DNA of 64,000 nucleotides. It comes from Lachnospiraceae bacterium. Lineage in GTDB: Bacteria; Bacillota; Clostridia; Lachnospirales; Lachnospiraceae. The stretch is from the NCBI GenBank assembly GCA_017620255.1, contig JAFZQU010000031.1, positions 1 to 64,000 on the forward strand. Direction: 5' to 3'. Positions 1 to 7,818 of the stretch are shown piece by piece. A program made the translations under genes and the position numbers. Below the pieces are notes generated by a model. The model was given only the letters and a program-made list of their open reading frames with translations. It was not told where the DNA came from and searched no databases. Position 1 is the first letter of the stretch; each line of letters starts with the position of its first letter.

Positions 1-464
1 AAGCGCATATCTATGTATTTCTGAGCCCTGTCTTCAAAGCCGACCTTTTTATAGACCGGATAGCCTTCATCTGTTGCCATTAAATCTATTCGGCATAATT
101 TGTTTTCTTTCGCAAACTCTATCATGTTTTTCATCAGCTGTGTGCAGATGCCCTTTCCACGGTATTTGCTCTCTGTATATACACTGAGCACTTCTCCATC
201 AAGTCCATTGGGTAAAAACGGGTTCGCCGGCTTCTCAATGATCAGCAGATATGCCGCTGCCACCAACCGTCCTTCTGCCCTTGCAACAAATGCGATTAGT
301 TCTTTTCCAAGTCTTCTGTCAAAATATCCCGGAAGTTGTTCCTCCATACATTGCCGTTCATATTCACTGATAGTTCCGAAATCGTCTATCATATATGCAA
401 TTCTCAAACGAACCAACTCAGATATGTCGTCTTTACCGGCCATGTCAAAAATAACATTGCTCAT
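1..464 (-). CDS. GNAT family N-acetyltransferase (3' end outside window)
   Basis: Reading the minus strand from an ATG at 464 gives an open frame of 154 codons running off the left edge. A ribosome site GAGGAG lies 9 bases before the ATG. The protein begins MSNVIFDMAGKDDISELVRL and contains the stretch GEVLSVYTESKYRGKGICTQ, which is the GNAT acetyl-CoA pyrophosphate-binding motif (R-G-K-G-I-G/C), followed by a late YKKVGF motif typical of the GNAT C-terminal strand. The family transfers acetyl groups from acetyl-CoA to amines; the substrate cannot be read. The neighbour downstream of the gap at 465-534 is a second GNAT gene in the same direction. Confidence 0.85.
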   Translation of the reverse strand, partial: MSNVIFDMAGKDDISELVRLRIAYMIDDFGTISEYERQCMEEQLPGYFDRRLGKELIAFVARAEGRLVAAAYLLIIEKPANPFLPNGLDGEVLSVYTESKYRGKGICTQLMKNMIEFAKENKLCRIDLMATDEGYPVYKKVGFEDRAQKYIDMR

Positions 465-534
465 TAGTCATACTCCTCACAGTAGTACATAATATAAAAA
501 GTTAAAGATAGATCGATTATCTTAAAAGTTAAAA

Positions 535-1062
535 CTACTTCATCCTCTTCTCAAACCTGAACATTCCTTCCGGAAACCGATCATCTGGTTCGCCTATTTC
601 AGCATCGGGATCATTCGAATCCGGGTTATGACTATTATAGAACTCTACGATATGAAAACCACAGCGGTTCACGTAAAAGTGGATGTTTCTTTTTTCGAAA
701 TAAGGAGTAACCGTCTCCCAGACAGTTACCTCAGGATGCAGTTTCTCAACCTCGCACCAGGCAGCATAACCGATTCCTTTGCTATGAGCCTTCGGAGATA
801 CAAAAAGAAGATCCAGGTCCCCCTTTTCGCCATCCACTTTGATGACTACACCTCCGGCCGGCTTTCCATCACACATAATGCGATATGCTTCGCCTTCATC
901 TATAGACTTTTCAATAGTCTCTCGGGAAATGATCTGATCATCCTCTTCAAAATGATCGTCACGCATCCCAAACTCTTCCATTGCCCCGTAATTGAAGGCC
1001 TCTTGATTATCTTTTATAAACTGCTCGCGGTCCGATTGTTCGAGTTTTCTGAGTTCAACCAT
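535..1062 (-). CDS. GNAT family N-acetyltransferase
   Basis: 175 residues. The middle holds DLLFVSPKAHSKGIGYAAW, a clear GNAT motif A (hydrophobic strand, then S-K-G-I-G), and the end FYVNRCGFHIVEFYNSH is the usual C-terminal Y-x-x-x-G-F segment. The C-terminus is extended and acidic (NPDSNDPDAEIGEPDD). Its start overlaps the 3' end of the small gene at 1055-1333 by 8 bases, so the two are probably translationally coupled. The acceptor substrate is not evident. It is unlike its GNAT neighbour at 1-464 in sequence, so this is not a recent duplication. Confidence 0.85.
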   Translation of the reverse strand: MVELRKLEQSDREQFIKDNQEAFNYGAMEEFGMRDDHFEEDDQIISRETIEKSIDEGEAYRIMCDGKPAGGVVIKVDGEKGDLDLLFVSPKAHSKGIGYAAWCEVEKLHPEVTVWETVTPYFEKRNIHFYVNRCGFHIVEFYNSHNPDSNDPDAEIGEPDDRFPEGMFRFEKRMK

Positions 1063-1333
1063 TTTTATCCATCACAGTTCTGGGGTGCTGATAAACATCG
1101 ATGTCAACGGTAATCGGTTCGTCTGATATATTCAGATATCCCTTTTCTTTTCCGTCATGGAAGATCACACCATTATCATCATAGCTAAGTCGATCCGGTC
1201 TATGCGAAAAAGCCTCTGCAAGTTCTTTCCACCGGGTGACAGTACTTCCTTCCCTTAACTCGGTAAAAATCATATTCGAGCCATGATACCAGATTCCGTT
1301 CGGGTCAATTTTAAGTTCCGTCTTTATCCTCAC
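1055..1333 (-). CDS. Small ADP-ribosyltransferase-like protein, hypothetical
   Basis: 92 residues, with a GTG start at 1333 and no strong ribosome site; a weak AAGG lies further upstream. The N-terminus IWYHGSNMIFTELREGSTVT resembles the W/L-Y-H-G-S opening of ADP-ribosyltransferase-fold proteins, and later AEAFSHRPDRLS and DVYQHPRTVMDKNG look like conserved segments of this small clostridial family. I recognise the pattern but not an assigned function. The gene ends inside the start of the GNAT gene (8-base overlap), so the pair is likely an operon in which one enzyme may act with the other. A toxin or modification role is possible but not shown. Confidence 0.55.
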   Translation of the reverse strand: MRIKTELKIDPNGIWYHGSNMIFTELREGSTVTRWKELAEAFSHRPDRLSYDDNGVIFHDGKEKGYLNISDEPITVDIDVYQHPRTVMDKNG

Positions 1334-1368
1334 AACTACATGTAAAATACCTTGAATGTTAAACTATT

Positions 1369-1977
1369 TCATCTTTTTCTGAAATGAAGAAAAGAAAGTA
1401 TCCCGATGGGGAAAAAGTACACACACCACGCAACAAGAGCGAACCTTCCGCCGAGGCCATCGCCGCCAGACGACATCTTTGAGAATATTCCCGTCATTGG
1501 CATAAACGTGCAGCTGAAGTAGAACACTCCATGTATCATCATAAGTGCCTTGAGCCACTTGTCCGCTTTGTTCTCTGCTTTTATCGAAAGTCCTGTGAAG
1601 AAAGTCGAAAGAGCCATCATACCGTAGCCGAGCAGGTCGTAGTTAAAGATAAGCCCGAACTTGCCGAATTCTAACAGTTTTGCCGCCTGTTCGGTCAGTT
1701 GTTCGTTGTTTACCGTTGTCAGTTGTGCAAAGTAAACCAGCATAATAAAAGTGCCGTATATCGCCGCAAGAATCAAACCGGTATTCGCAGCGACTTTGCG
1801 GTCGTTTTCACATTCGTCGTGAAGACCTGCCGTCATCATAATAAACCCAAGCGGCAGGATAAGGCACACAAAGTAATATCCCATAGGATAGTTGATTATC
1901 AAAAACAGCGCAAACAGAAAAACTGTCACCGTCACTATCCACGAGCCCAATTTTGCTATTGTTTTGTTCAGATCCAT
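1369..1977 (-). CDS. Multi-pass membrane protein, unknown function
   Basis: 202 residues with about five to six hydrophobic segments (for example VTVFLFALFLIINY, YFVCLILPLGFIM, GLILAAIYGTFIMLVYF, and a last one near VAWCVYFFPIGILSFL) and a basic tail FRKR. It looks like an integral membrane protein of the DUF998 or DUF4386 kind (known for the type, not certain here). A good ribosome site (TTAGGAGAAAG) precedes the ATG. It sits 12 bases behind the truncated uvrB fragment and has no other visible promoter, so it is probably transcribed from the uvrB promoter and its LexA box. Confidence 0.7.
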   Translation of the reverse strand: MDLNKTIAKLGSWIVTVTVFLFALFLIINYPMGYYFVCLILPLGFIMMTAGLHDECENDRKVAANTGLILAAIYGTFIMLVYFAQLTTVNNEQLTEQAAKLLEFGKFGLIFNYDLLGYGMMALSTFFTGLSIKAENKADKWLKALMMIHGVFYFSCTFMPMTGIFSKMSSGGDGLGGRFALVAWCVYFFPIGILSFLHFRKR

Positions 1978-1989
1978 TTACTCTTTCTC

Positions 1990-2187
1990 CTAATTTAGAT
2001 TTCTTCGGGAACTGCGCCACAAGATATAGTGGTGTGTGATGTTTGCCATCGTGAAGGTCTTGCCGGAACCGGTCACGCCAAGAAGCGTCTGAAACTGGTT
2101 TCCTGCTTTAAAACCCTCTATCAATTCTTTTATGGCCTGCGGCTGATCGCCGGTAGGCTGATATTCAGAATGAAGTTTAAATTCCAT
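1990..2187 (-). pseudogene. uvrB: uvrB 5' fragment (excinuclease subunit B, truncated)
   Basis: The 65-codon frame starts with [19 protein letters not shown] and continues through [16 protein letters not shown], which is the strongly conserved N-terminus and Walker A region of UvrB. The real protein is about 660 residues. After residue ~50 the similarity stops abruptly and the frame continues as [15 protein letters not shown] to a stop. This is therefore a 5' remnant that keeps the natural promoter, LexA box and start but lost the rest, probably by recombination or insertion. A complete uvrB would be expected elsewhere in the genome. The short peptide is unlikely to be functional. Confidence 0.85.
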
Positions 2188-2193
2188 ACAAAC

Positions 2194-2221
2194 AGTATAC
2201 CATTTTTCGGGCGTTTTTCAA
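2194..2221 (-). promoter_or_regulatory. Sigma-A promoter of the uvrB remnant
   Basis: On the minus strand TTGAAA (2216-2221) and TATACT (2194-2199) are separated by 16 bases, a good vegetative promoter. It now reads through the uvrB fragment into the membrane-protein gene at 1369-1977. Confidence 0.7.
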
Positions 2222-2228
2222 TGTATGT

Positions 2229-2242
2229 CGAACATTTGTTCG
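2229..2242. promoter_or_regulatory. LexA (SOS) box
   Basis: CGAACATTTGTTCG is a perfect palindrome matching the Gram-positive LexA/DinR consensus CGAAC-N4-GTTCG. It lies just upstream of the -35 of the uvrB promoter, as in intact uvrB genes of Firmicutes. By position it should make the downstream membrane-protein gene DNA-damage inducible. Confidence 0.85.
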
Positions 2243-2266
2243 TGGTTTATCTGAATATGTTTCCCC

Positions 2267-3001
2267 TCAGTTACGCCTCCAGGTCATCCTGTATTTCAAA
2301 ACCTTCTTGGGGCACACATCCACACAGGCTCCACACTGGATGCATTCTGTGCAGTTTGCTTTTTTTCCTTCTGAAACCATACCCATCACATTAAGTCCCA
2401 TAGGACAGGACCTGCTGCACTTTCCGCAGGCAATACACGCGTCCCTGTCGGCTTCGATATGAAGTTGCGGCAAGTGCAGAAATCTTCCTATCAGGCTGCC
2501 GGTTACCATGAAGGGAGCCATCCAACAGATATAATGGCAAGTGGCTCTTCGTCCATGTATAAGAGCCGGCAGCACTAACAACAGCATAACTCCATAATAC
2601 ATGACATAGTTGTAAATACTTGTTATAGAGATCCCATGATCAGTCATGTAAAACGGATCTATCGTCACGTCATTTTTTCCAAGGATAAATGTGACTATGA
2701 TCGCTACGATCCAGATCAGCCATATCGCATACTTTATACAATTTCTAAAACCCTGTTTCGCCGGATTGGGATTACATGTAAAAAGACACTCCTGAAGTCC
2801 GCCTGCAGGGCACAGATATCCGCACCAGACCCGTCCCAGAAACATGGAGAGCACAAGCATTGCGGTGAATACGATAAAGCTTCCGTTCATTATATGTTCG
2901 GAAGCTGCCCGGATAATAAGGTATGGTGAAAAATACCATATGGTGACCGGAAAAAGAAGAAACGATACGATCAGCATCGTCTTTCTGACCCGCTGTCTCA
3001 T
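2267..3001 (-). CDS. NapH/CcoG-like membrane 4Fe-4S ferredoxin protein
   Basis: 244 residues. The N-terminal half has four to five membrane segments and the motif GRVWCGYLCPAGGLQE, the C-x3-C-P hallmark of NapH/FixG-type proteins. The C-terminal half carries two ferredoxin clusters, CIACGKCSRSCP and CTECIQCGACVDVCP, each with C-x2-C-x2-C-x3-C-P. The family moves electrons between membrane and cytoplasmic redox partners; which partner is not evident because no dehydrogenase or reductase lies next to it. It starts 3 bases after a PadR regulator gene in the same direction, so the two form an operon probably controlled by that regulator. Confidence 0.85.
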   Translation of the reverse strand: MRQRVRKTMLIVSFLLFPVTIWYFSPYLIIRAASEHIMNGSFIVFTAMLVLSMFLGRVWCGYLCPAGGLQECLFTCNPNPAKQGFRNCIKYAIWLIWIVAIIVTFILGKNDVTIDPFYMTDHGISITSIYNYVMYYGVMLLLVLPALIHGRRATCHYICWMAPFMVTGSLIGRFLHLPQLHIEADRDACIACGKCSRSCPMGLNVMGMVSEGKKANCTECIQCGACVDVCPKKVLKYRMTWRRN

Positions 3002-3004
3002 TTA

Positions 3005-3547
3005 TCAGACCCTCCTTTTCAGCAGTTTTTTTGCTTTGACACACCACTTAAGATAAGCTTCATACGTTTCAACCCCGAAGGAAGCTGTGAGAGAATAATA
3101 AACATGATCCTCTACATCAAGTGATCTCTCCAGCGTTTCACAGTATGTCTTCAAAACCTTCAGATCCTTCTTTATCTGTTCCTCAAATACCTCAATATTG
3201 CGTACCGATACTTCCCCGGTCTCCACTCCCCCGAAAAACAGTTTCAGAAGTGTCTCGTATTTGAGTTCATTACTTGCCTGCTCATCTCTGAGCCAGTCTT
3301 TTAGTTTGTCTCTGCCGCTCTCCGTAATACGGTAAGTTGTTCTTTCACGTCCGCCTACGGATGTGTCGCTTTTTGTGATCAGCCCCTGGTTTTCCATATC
3401 TTTCAGCGCCGGATATATATTACCGAAGCTTCCCTTCCAAAAAAAACTGATCGCACCGTCAATACGCTTCTTCATATCATATCCTGTAAGATCTTCATGA
3501 CTGAGAAGCCCCAGAATAACCATATCGATCCTTTTTTCCCTTGCCAT
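3005..3547 (-). CDS. PadR family transcriptional regulator
   Basis: 180 residues from the ATG at 3547, chosen because AAGGAG lies 6 bases before it; an upstream in-frame extension has no ribosome site and passes through the operator. The N-terminus is a winged helix (VILGLLSHEDLTGYDMKKRI, then GNIYPALKDMENQGLI), typical of PadR, and the C-terminal half is the helical Vir_act_alpha_C-like dimerisation part. PadR proteins repress their own operon and release DNA on binding small molecules. It very probably represses itself and the iron-sulphur protein gene that follows. Ligand unknown. Confidence 0.88.
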   Translation of the reverse strand: MAREKRIDMVILGLLSHEDLTGYDMKKRIDGAISFFWKGSFGNIYPALKDMENQGLITKSDTSVGGRERTTYRITESGRDKLKDWLRDEQASNELKYETLLKLFFGGVETGEVSVRNIEVFEEQIKKDLKVLKTYCETLERSLDVEDHVYYSLTASFGVETYEAYLKWCVKAKKLLKRRV

Positions 3548-3559
3548 TTTGTTCTCCTT

Positions 3560-3589
3560 ATATCTGTTTGATATATCTGTTAGATATAT
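3560..3589. promoter_or_regulatory. Probable PadR operator (two palindromes)
   Basis: Two overlapping AT-rich palindromes sit 13-42 bases before the padR ATG: ATATC-N5-GATAT (3560-3574) and ATATATCT-GTT-AGATATAT (3571-3589, perfect 8-bp arms). PadR-type boxes are palindromes of this kind. The position suggests autorepression. Confidence 0.65.
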
Positions 3590-3628
3590 TATCACCGGGT
3601 ATGGAAAATGGCAAGAAATTTCTGCAAC

Positions 3629-3655
3629 AAAAAAGGGCAGTTTTGACAACTGCCC
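3629..3655 (-). terminator. Intrinsic terminator downstream of tcdA
   Basis: Minus-strand stem GGGCAGTT/AACTGCCC (3635-3642 with 3648-3655), 5-base loop, followed by six T. It ends the tcdA transcript about 100 bases after its stop codon. Confidence 0.85.
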
Positions 3656-3755
3656 CTGCAAAACCCGGTTACTCTTTACTACGCCGTATCTTTATACCTC
3701 CGGATCCTTTTCTTCATAAGGCTTGTTCCAGGATCCGATCTCGATCAGAATGATA

Positions 3756-4505
3756 TCAGAGATCCTGTTGTACGCGCTCACCTGTGTTTTTACACAGATC
3801 GTTTATGACTTCACCTGCGATGATCAGTCCGGCAACCGACGGAACGAAGGCGGTTGAACCGGGAATGCTCCTTCTTTCCGTCTGCTCTTCAACCCTGATC
3901 GAAACATCTTCAAGAGGACGGATCGGCGGTTCCTTTGAATAGACCACTTTCAGTGAACCGATCCCGCGTTTTTTACACTCCTGCCTCATGACCTTCGCCA
4001 GGGGGCAGACCGAGGTCTCATAAATATCCGCGACTTCAAACGCCGCAGGATTCACTTTGTTACCGGCTCCCATGGAAGATATCACCGGAACGCCCGCCTT
4101 TTTGGCATTTTCCACGATAGCCAGTTTTCCCGTTACCGTATCAATGGCATCCACCACATAATCGTACGCACTGAAATCAAACTGATCCTGCGTATCCGGA
4201 AGATAAAAAGTCTTATATGCCCTGACCTTGCAGTCAGGTGAGATCTCTTTTACTCTCTCCTCTGCCACATCGACTTTATATCTGCCGATCGTTTTTTCCG
4301 TTGCCAGGATCTGTCTGTTGATATTGGTGATGGAGACCTTATCATTGTCGATCAGGTCAAGCGCTCCGATCCCTGAACGGGCAAGCGCCTCTACAACATA
4401 TCCGCCGACCCCGCCTATTCCAAACACAGCCACGCGGCAGGAAGATAAGTGTTCCATAGCTTCCGGTCCGTATAAAAGCTCTGTCCTCGAAAACCTGTTT
4501 AACAT
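3756..4505 (-). CDS. tcdA: tRNA threonylcarbamoyladenosine dehydratase TcdA (ThiF/E1-like)
   Basis: 249 residues from the ATG at 4505; a TTG one codon upstream is less likely because AAAGGA is spaced 8 bases from the ATG. The E1-like nucleotide-binding loop VAVFGIGGVGGYVVEALARS and the NINRQ motif are present, followed by DAIDTVTGKLAIVENAKK and SSMGAGNKVNP, which is the pattern of the YgdL/CsdL (TcdA) branch rather than ThiF or MoeB. TcdA cyclises t6A37 of ANN-decoding tRNAs using ATP. It lies downstream of copA with a 23-base gap, so it may be co-transcribed, although function does not link the two. Confidence 0.88.
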   Translation of the reverse strand: MLNRFSRTELLYGPEAMEHLSSCRVAVFGIGGVGGYVVEALARSGIGALDLIDNDKVSITNINRQILATEKTIGRYKVDVAEERVKEISPDCKVRAYKTFYLPDTQDQFDFSAYDYVVDAIDTVTGKLAIVENAKKAGVPVISSMGAGNKVNPAAFEVADIYETSVCPLAKVMRQECKKRGIGSLKVVYSKEPPIRPLEDVSIRVEEQTERRSIPGSTAFVPSVAGLIIAGEVINDLCKNTGERVQQDL

Positions 4506-4528
4506 CAAAACATCCTTTCGTCTGTCCC

Positions 4529-7057
4529 CTATGCGATCACGCCTGCGTATTCATAGCCGGCTTCTTCTACAGCCGCCCTGACTGCCGCTTCATCAACTTC
4601 CGCGGAACTTGTGATCGTAACAAGATTTTCCTCGTGGGACGCCGTTGCCGTCTCAATCCCGTCAATCGCCTCCAGGGCCTTTTTTACATGTGCCTCGCAG
4701 TGTGCACACATCATTCCGTTGACTTTGATCTTCATTTCTTTTTCCTCCGTTATCTGTATATTTGTTTCCTGTTCCGTTAAATTCCCTGTCACAGGGTTTT
4801 TGATCTTATGATCTCTCCTGCCGTCATACGGTCTGATCCGGTTTAAGCGCAGCGCGTTGGATACAACGCAAAAACTTGATAAGCCCATGGCGGCTGCTCC
4901 GAAAACGGGGCTGAGTTCCCATCCGAACGCGGCCACATAGCAGCCTGCGGCAAGCGGGATACACAGTGCATTATAGAAAAATGCCCAAAAGAGATTTTCA
5001 TATATGTTTTTCAGAGTGCTCCCGGATATCCTGATCGCTGCCGCAACATCCTTTATGCTGTTTTTCATCAGGACAACATCTGCGGCATCTATGGCGATAT
5101 CCGTACCGGCGCCGATCGCGATCCCAAGGTCGGCAGCAGTCAATGCCGGGGCATCGTTGATCCCGTCTCCCACCATGGCGACTTTTCCGTATTCCATCAG
5201 TTTCCTAATGACGGCTTCTTTCCCGTCAGGCTTTACAGACGCAACCACTTCGTCCACACCTGCCTGTCCGGCGATCGCTGCGGCAGTGACCGGGTTGTCT
5301 CCCGTGAGCATCACCACATGGATCCCCATCTGCTTCAGTTCCGCGATCGCCTCCGGGGAGTCTTCTTTAATGACATCCGCCACACCGATCATCCCGAGAA
5401 GCCTGCTGCCTCTTGCAAAGAGGACCGGTGTCTTTCCTTCTCCAGCTGTCCGCTCTATGGCGTCCCGGATATCCCGGCCGACCGTATGTACAATATCTTT
5501 TATGTATTTTTCACTGCCCCCGTAAAGAGTATCTTTGCCGGATGCAGCTTTCAGACCGTTTCCGGAAAGCACTTCAAACTCTGTCGTTTCTTCCAAAACG
5601 GTTTTCTTTTCCATCGCGTACTGCGTAATGGCTTTTGAGATCGGATGCTCGCTCTTTGACTCAAGTGCATATGCCGTCTTCAGTAATTCTTCTTCCGCAA
5701 CACCTTCCGATAAGCAGATGTCGGTTACGCTCATCTCACCGGTAGTGATCGTACCTGTTTTATCCAATGCAATGATCTGTGTCCGTCCGGCCTGTTCCAG
5801 AGAAGCTGCCGTTTTGAAAAGAATTCCGGTTTTAGCGGCAACCCCGTTTCCGACCATGATCGCCACCGGCGTTGCAAGTCCAAGCGCGCAGGGACAACTT
5901 ATAACCAGTACAGATACTGCTCTCGCGATCGCATAACCCGCGGTCTGTCCCACAAACAGCCATACAAAAAAAGTGATGAACGCGATCCCTATGATGACCG
6001 GAACAAACACCCCCGATACCCGGTCGGCGATCTTTGCAATGGGTGCTTTTGTTGCCGCCGCATCACTTACCATTTTTATGATGGCAGACAGCGTTGTATC
6101 TTCACCGACTCTCGTTGCCTTACAGACCATATATCCGGATGTATTGATCGTTGCGGCAGAGACAGTATCTCCCGCCTTTTTTTCTACCGGAACGCTCTCA
6201 CCGGTCAGCGCCGATTCGTTTACGGCACTTTCCCCTTCCGACACGATCCCGTCCACGGGGATGCTCTCACCGGGTCTTACAACAAACCTGTCTCCGACCT
6301 TAACTTCTTCAACAGGCACAATGCTTTCAACCCCGTCCCGTAGCAGAACCGCTGTTTTGGGAGAAAGATCCATGAGGCCCTTCAACGCGTTCGTTGTCTT
6401 CCCCTTGGATCTTGCCTCGAGCATTTTCCCTACCGTGATCAGTGTAAGGATCATCGCAGCCGCTTCAAAATAGAACTGCTGCATGTAATATGCAACCCGG
6501 TCCGTGTTGTTATGAAGCACGGCGTCTGACATGGCAAACAAAGCTGCCGTACTGTATGCAAACGCCGCCGTTGCGCCTAATGCCACCAGCGTGTCCATGT
6601 TGGGGGATCTGTGTATCAGTCCCTTAAACCCGCTGATAAAAAACTTCTGGTTGATCACCATGACCGCTCCGGATAAAAGGAGCTGGAACAGCCCCATTGC
6701 CACATGGTTTCCGTCAAGAAATCCCGGTAGCGGCCAGTTCCAGAGCATGTGTCCCATTGACACATACAAAAGCGGCAGTAAAAATACTGCCGAGGCTATG
6801 AGTCTCTTTTTCATTCCGGACGTCCCGGACTCTTTTACGGATTCCCGCGCTCCTTGATCACCCTGCTTACTTGCACCGTATCCGGCAGCCTCAACGGCTG
6901 CGATGATGTCTTCCGGACGAGCCGTTCCTTCCACGCCCATCGAGTTCGTAAGCAGACTTACCGCACAACTCTCCACGCCGTTAACGGCACACACCGCTTT
7001 CTCGACTCTCGTCTGGCAGGCGGCACAGCTCATTCCCGTTACGCTATACTGTTCCAT
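4529..7057 (-). CDS. copA: Copper P-type ATPase CopA with C-terminal CopZ domain
   Basis: 842 residues. An N-terminal heavy-metal domain carries [11 protein letters not shown] (C11, C14). Then come membrane segments, the TGES actuator loop, the ion-site motif CPC ([12 protein letters not shown]), the phosphorylation motif DKTGT and the hinge [10 protein letters not shown]. The P1B core ends near residue 740. Residues 775-842 form a second complete metallochaperone domain ([20 protein letters not shown]), which is normally the separate protein CopZ. The enzyme pumps Cu(I) out of the cell at the cost of ATP. It follows csoR by 24 bases and is controlled by it. The tail fusion and an internal start are described separately. 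Confidence 0.93.
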   Translation of the reverse strand: MEQYSVTGMSCAACQTRVEKAVCAVNGVESCAVSLLTNSMGVEGTARPEDIIAAVEAAGYGASKQGDQGARESVKESGTSGMKKRLIASAVFLLPLLYVSMGHMLWNWPLPGFLDGNHVAMGLFQLLLSGAVMVINQKFFISGFKGLIHRSPNMDTLVALGATAAFAYSTAALFAMSDAVLHNNTDRVAYYMQQFYFEAAAMILTLITVGKMLEARSKGKTTNALKGLMDLSPKTAVLLRDGVESIVPVEEVKVGDRFVVRPGESIPVDGIVSEGESAVNESALTGESVPVEKKAGDTVSAATINTSGYMVCKATRVGEDTTLSAIIKMVSDAAATKAPIAKIADRVSGVFVPVIIGIAFITFFVWLFVGQTAGYAIARAVSVLVISCPCALGLATPVAIMVGNGVAAKTGILFKTAASLEQAGRTQIIALDKTGTITTGEMSVTDICLSEGVAEEELLKTAYALESKSEHPISKAITQYAMEKKTVLEETTEFEVLSGNGLKAASGKDTLYGGSEKYIKDIVHTVGRDIRDAIERTAGEGKTPVLFARGSRLLGMIGVADVIKEDSPEAIAELKQMGIHVVMLTGDNPVTAAAIAGQAGVDEVVASVKPDGKEAVIRKLMEYGKVAMVGDGINDAPALTAADLGIAIGAGTDIAIDAADVVLMKNSIKDVAAAIRISGSTLKNIYENLFWAFFYNALCIPLAAGCYVAAFGWELSPVFGAAAMGLSSFCVVSNALRLNRIRPYDGRRDHKIKNPVTGNLTEQETNIQITEEKEMKIKVNGMMCAHCEAHVKKALEAIDGIETATASHEENLVTITSSAEVDEAAVRAAVEEAGYEYAGVIA
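4735..4748 (-). promoter_or_regulatory. copZ: Internal ribosome site and start for a free CopZ
   Basis: Within copA the minus strand has GGAGG (4744-4748), 8 bases, then ATG (4733-4735), in frame with copA codon 775. Translation from here would give a 68-residue CopZ-like copper chaperone ending at 4529. This spacing is ideal and unlikely to be chance in the middle of a gene. It suggests that copZ was once a separate gene and that both fused and free forms may be made. Confidence 0.65.
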
Positions 7058-7081
7058 ATTGCCTCCCTAACAACCTGCTGC

Positions 7082-7405
7082 CTATTTCATCAGTTTCTGC
7101 AAAGTTACGACCAGTTCATCGATCACTTCGTCATTGCCTTCCCTGATGTTTTCCGCCACGCAGGTTCTCATATGATCGGCAAGCAACGCTTTATTAAAGC
7201 TGTTCAGTGCGTTGGTGACTGCTGAAACCTGTATCAGGATATCCGTACAGTATGCATTGTTTTCAAGCATTCCTTCAATGCCTCTGACCTGCCCCTCGAT
7301 CCGCTTCAGACGGTTCATGAGATCCCTGTATTCTTTTTCGTCCCGTTCCTTGTGTTTCCCGGAGCAGCAGCAGGTTTCCTGTGTCTCATCAAAAAGATCT
7401 GACAT
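7082..7405 (-). CDS. csoR: CsoR family copper-sensing repressor
   Basis: 107 residues. After a Cys-rich N-terminus (TCCCSGKH) comes the family core RLKRIEGQVRGIEGMLENN, then YCTDILIQVSAVTNAL and LLADHMRTCV, which supply the Cys-His-Cys copper ligands of CsoR. CsoR tetramers leave DNA when Cu(I) binds. AAGGAG precedes the ATG. The gene lies directly before copA and after two TACCCC-type operators, so it represses csoR-copA and releases it under copper. The extra N-terminal CCC is not typical and may be an additional metal ligand. Confidence 0.92.
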   Translation of the reverse strand: MSDLFDETQETCCCSGKHKERDEKEYRDLMNRLKRIEGQVRGIEGMLENNAYCTDILIQVSAVTNALNSFNKALLADHMRTCVAENIREGNDEVIDELVVTLQKLMK

Positions 7406-7423
7406 ATGGCATCTCCTTCCAAT

Positions 7424-7476
7424 ATACCCCCAAGGGGTATCCTGTGCTACTCATCATATACCCTATAGGGGTATAT
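7424..7476. promoter_or_regulatory. Two CsoR operators in front of csoR-copA
   Basis: 7424-7440 is the perfect palindrome ATACCCC-CAA-GGGGTAT, and 7456-7476 contains TACCC-TATA-GGGGTA. Both match the known CsoR box (TACCCC-N-GGGGTA). They are about 33 bases apart, three helical turns, and flank the presumed promoter. Confidence 0.88.
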
Positions 7477-7496
7477 TGTCAAGTGTGTCCGGATCT

Positions 7497-7814
7497 CTAT
7501 TTCTTCTTTTCTTTGGGCGCCGGCAGTGCATCGTACATAACAGACAGTAGTTCCTTAAGGAATTCCTTATTCTCAATGTCATCCACCAGCAGCATTTCTT
7601 TTGCGCCTTCATAAGGCAGTTCCAACGCTGCCTCAGGCATCAGATCCGCAGCCGCTTTGATATTCTTGACCAGAAACCGGTCATCATAGATCCCGCCGAC
7701 TACTTTTCCCCGGTAATAGAGAATGTACTCTCCCATCATCGCCCTGTATGTGATATCATCCAGCTCCGACAGCTGTTCCAGTACAAAATCCAGATATTCT
7801 TTACCAGATGCCAT
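7497..7814 (-). CDS. TfoX N-terminal domain protein
   Basis: 105 residues. The pattern GKEYLDFVLEQL, ITYRAMMGEYILYYRGKVVG and DDRFLVKNIK is the TfoX_N domain. Only the N-terminal domain of the competence regulator TfoX is present; in Firmicutes such stand-alone proteins are common and their role is unknown. It ends in a lysine tail (PKEKKK). It starts 4 bases before the stop of the xylanase gene, in the same direction, so the two may be co-transcribed. Confidence 0.85.
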   Translation of the reverse strand: MASGKEYLDFVLEQLSELDDITYRAMMGEYILYYRGKVVGGIYDDRFLVKNIKAAADLMPEAALELPYEGAKEMLLVDDIENKEFLKELLSVMYDALPAPKEKKK

Positions 7815-7818
7815 ATCT

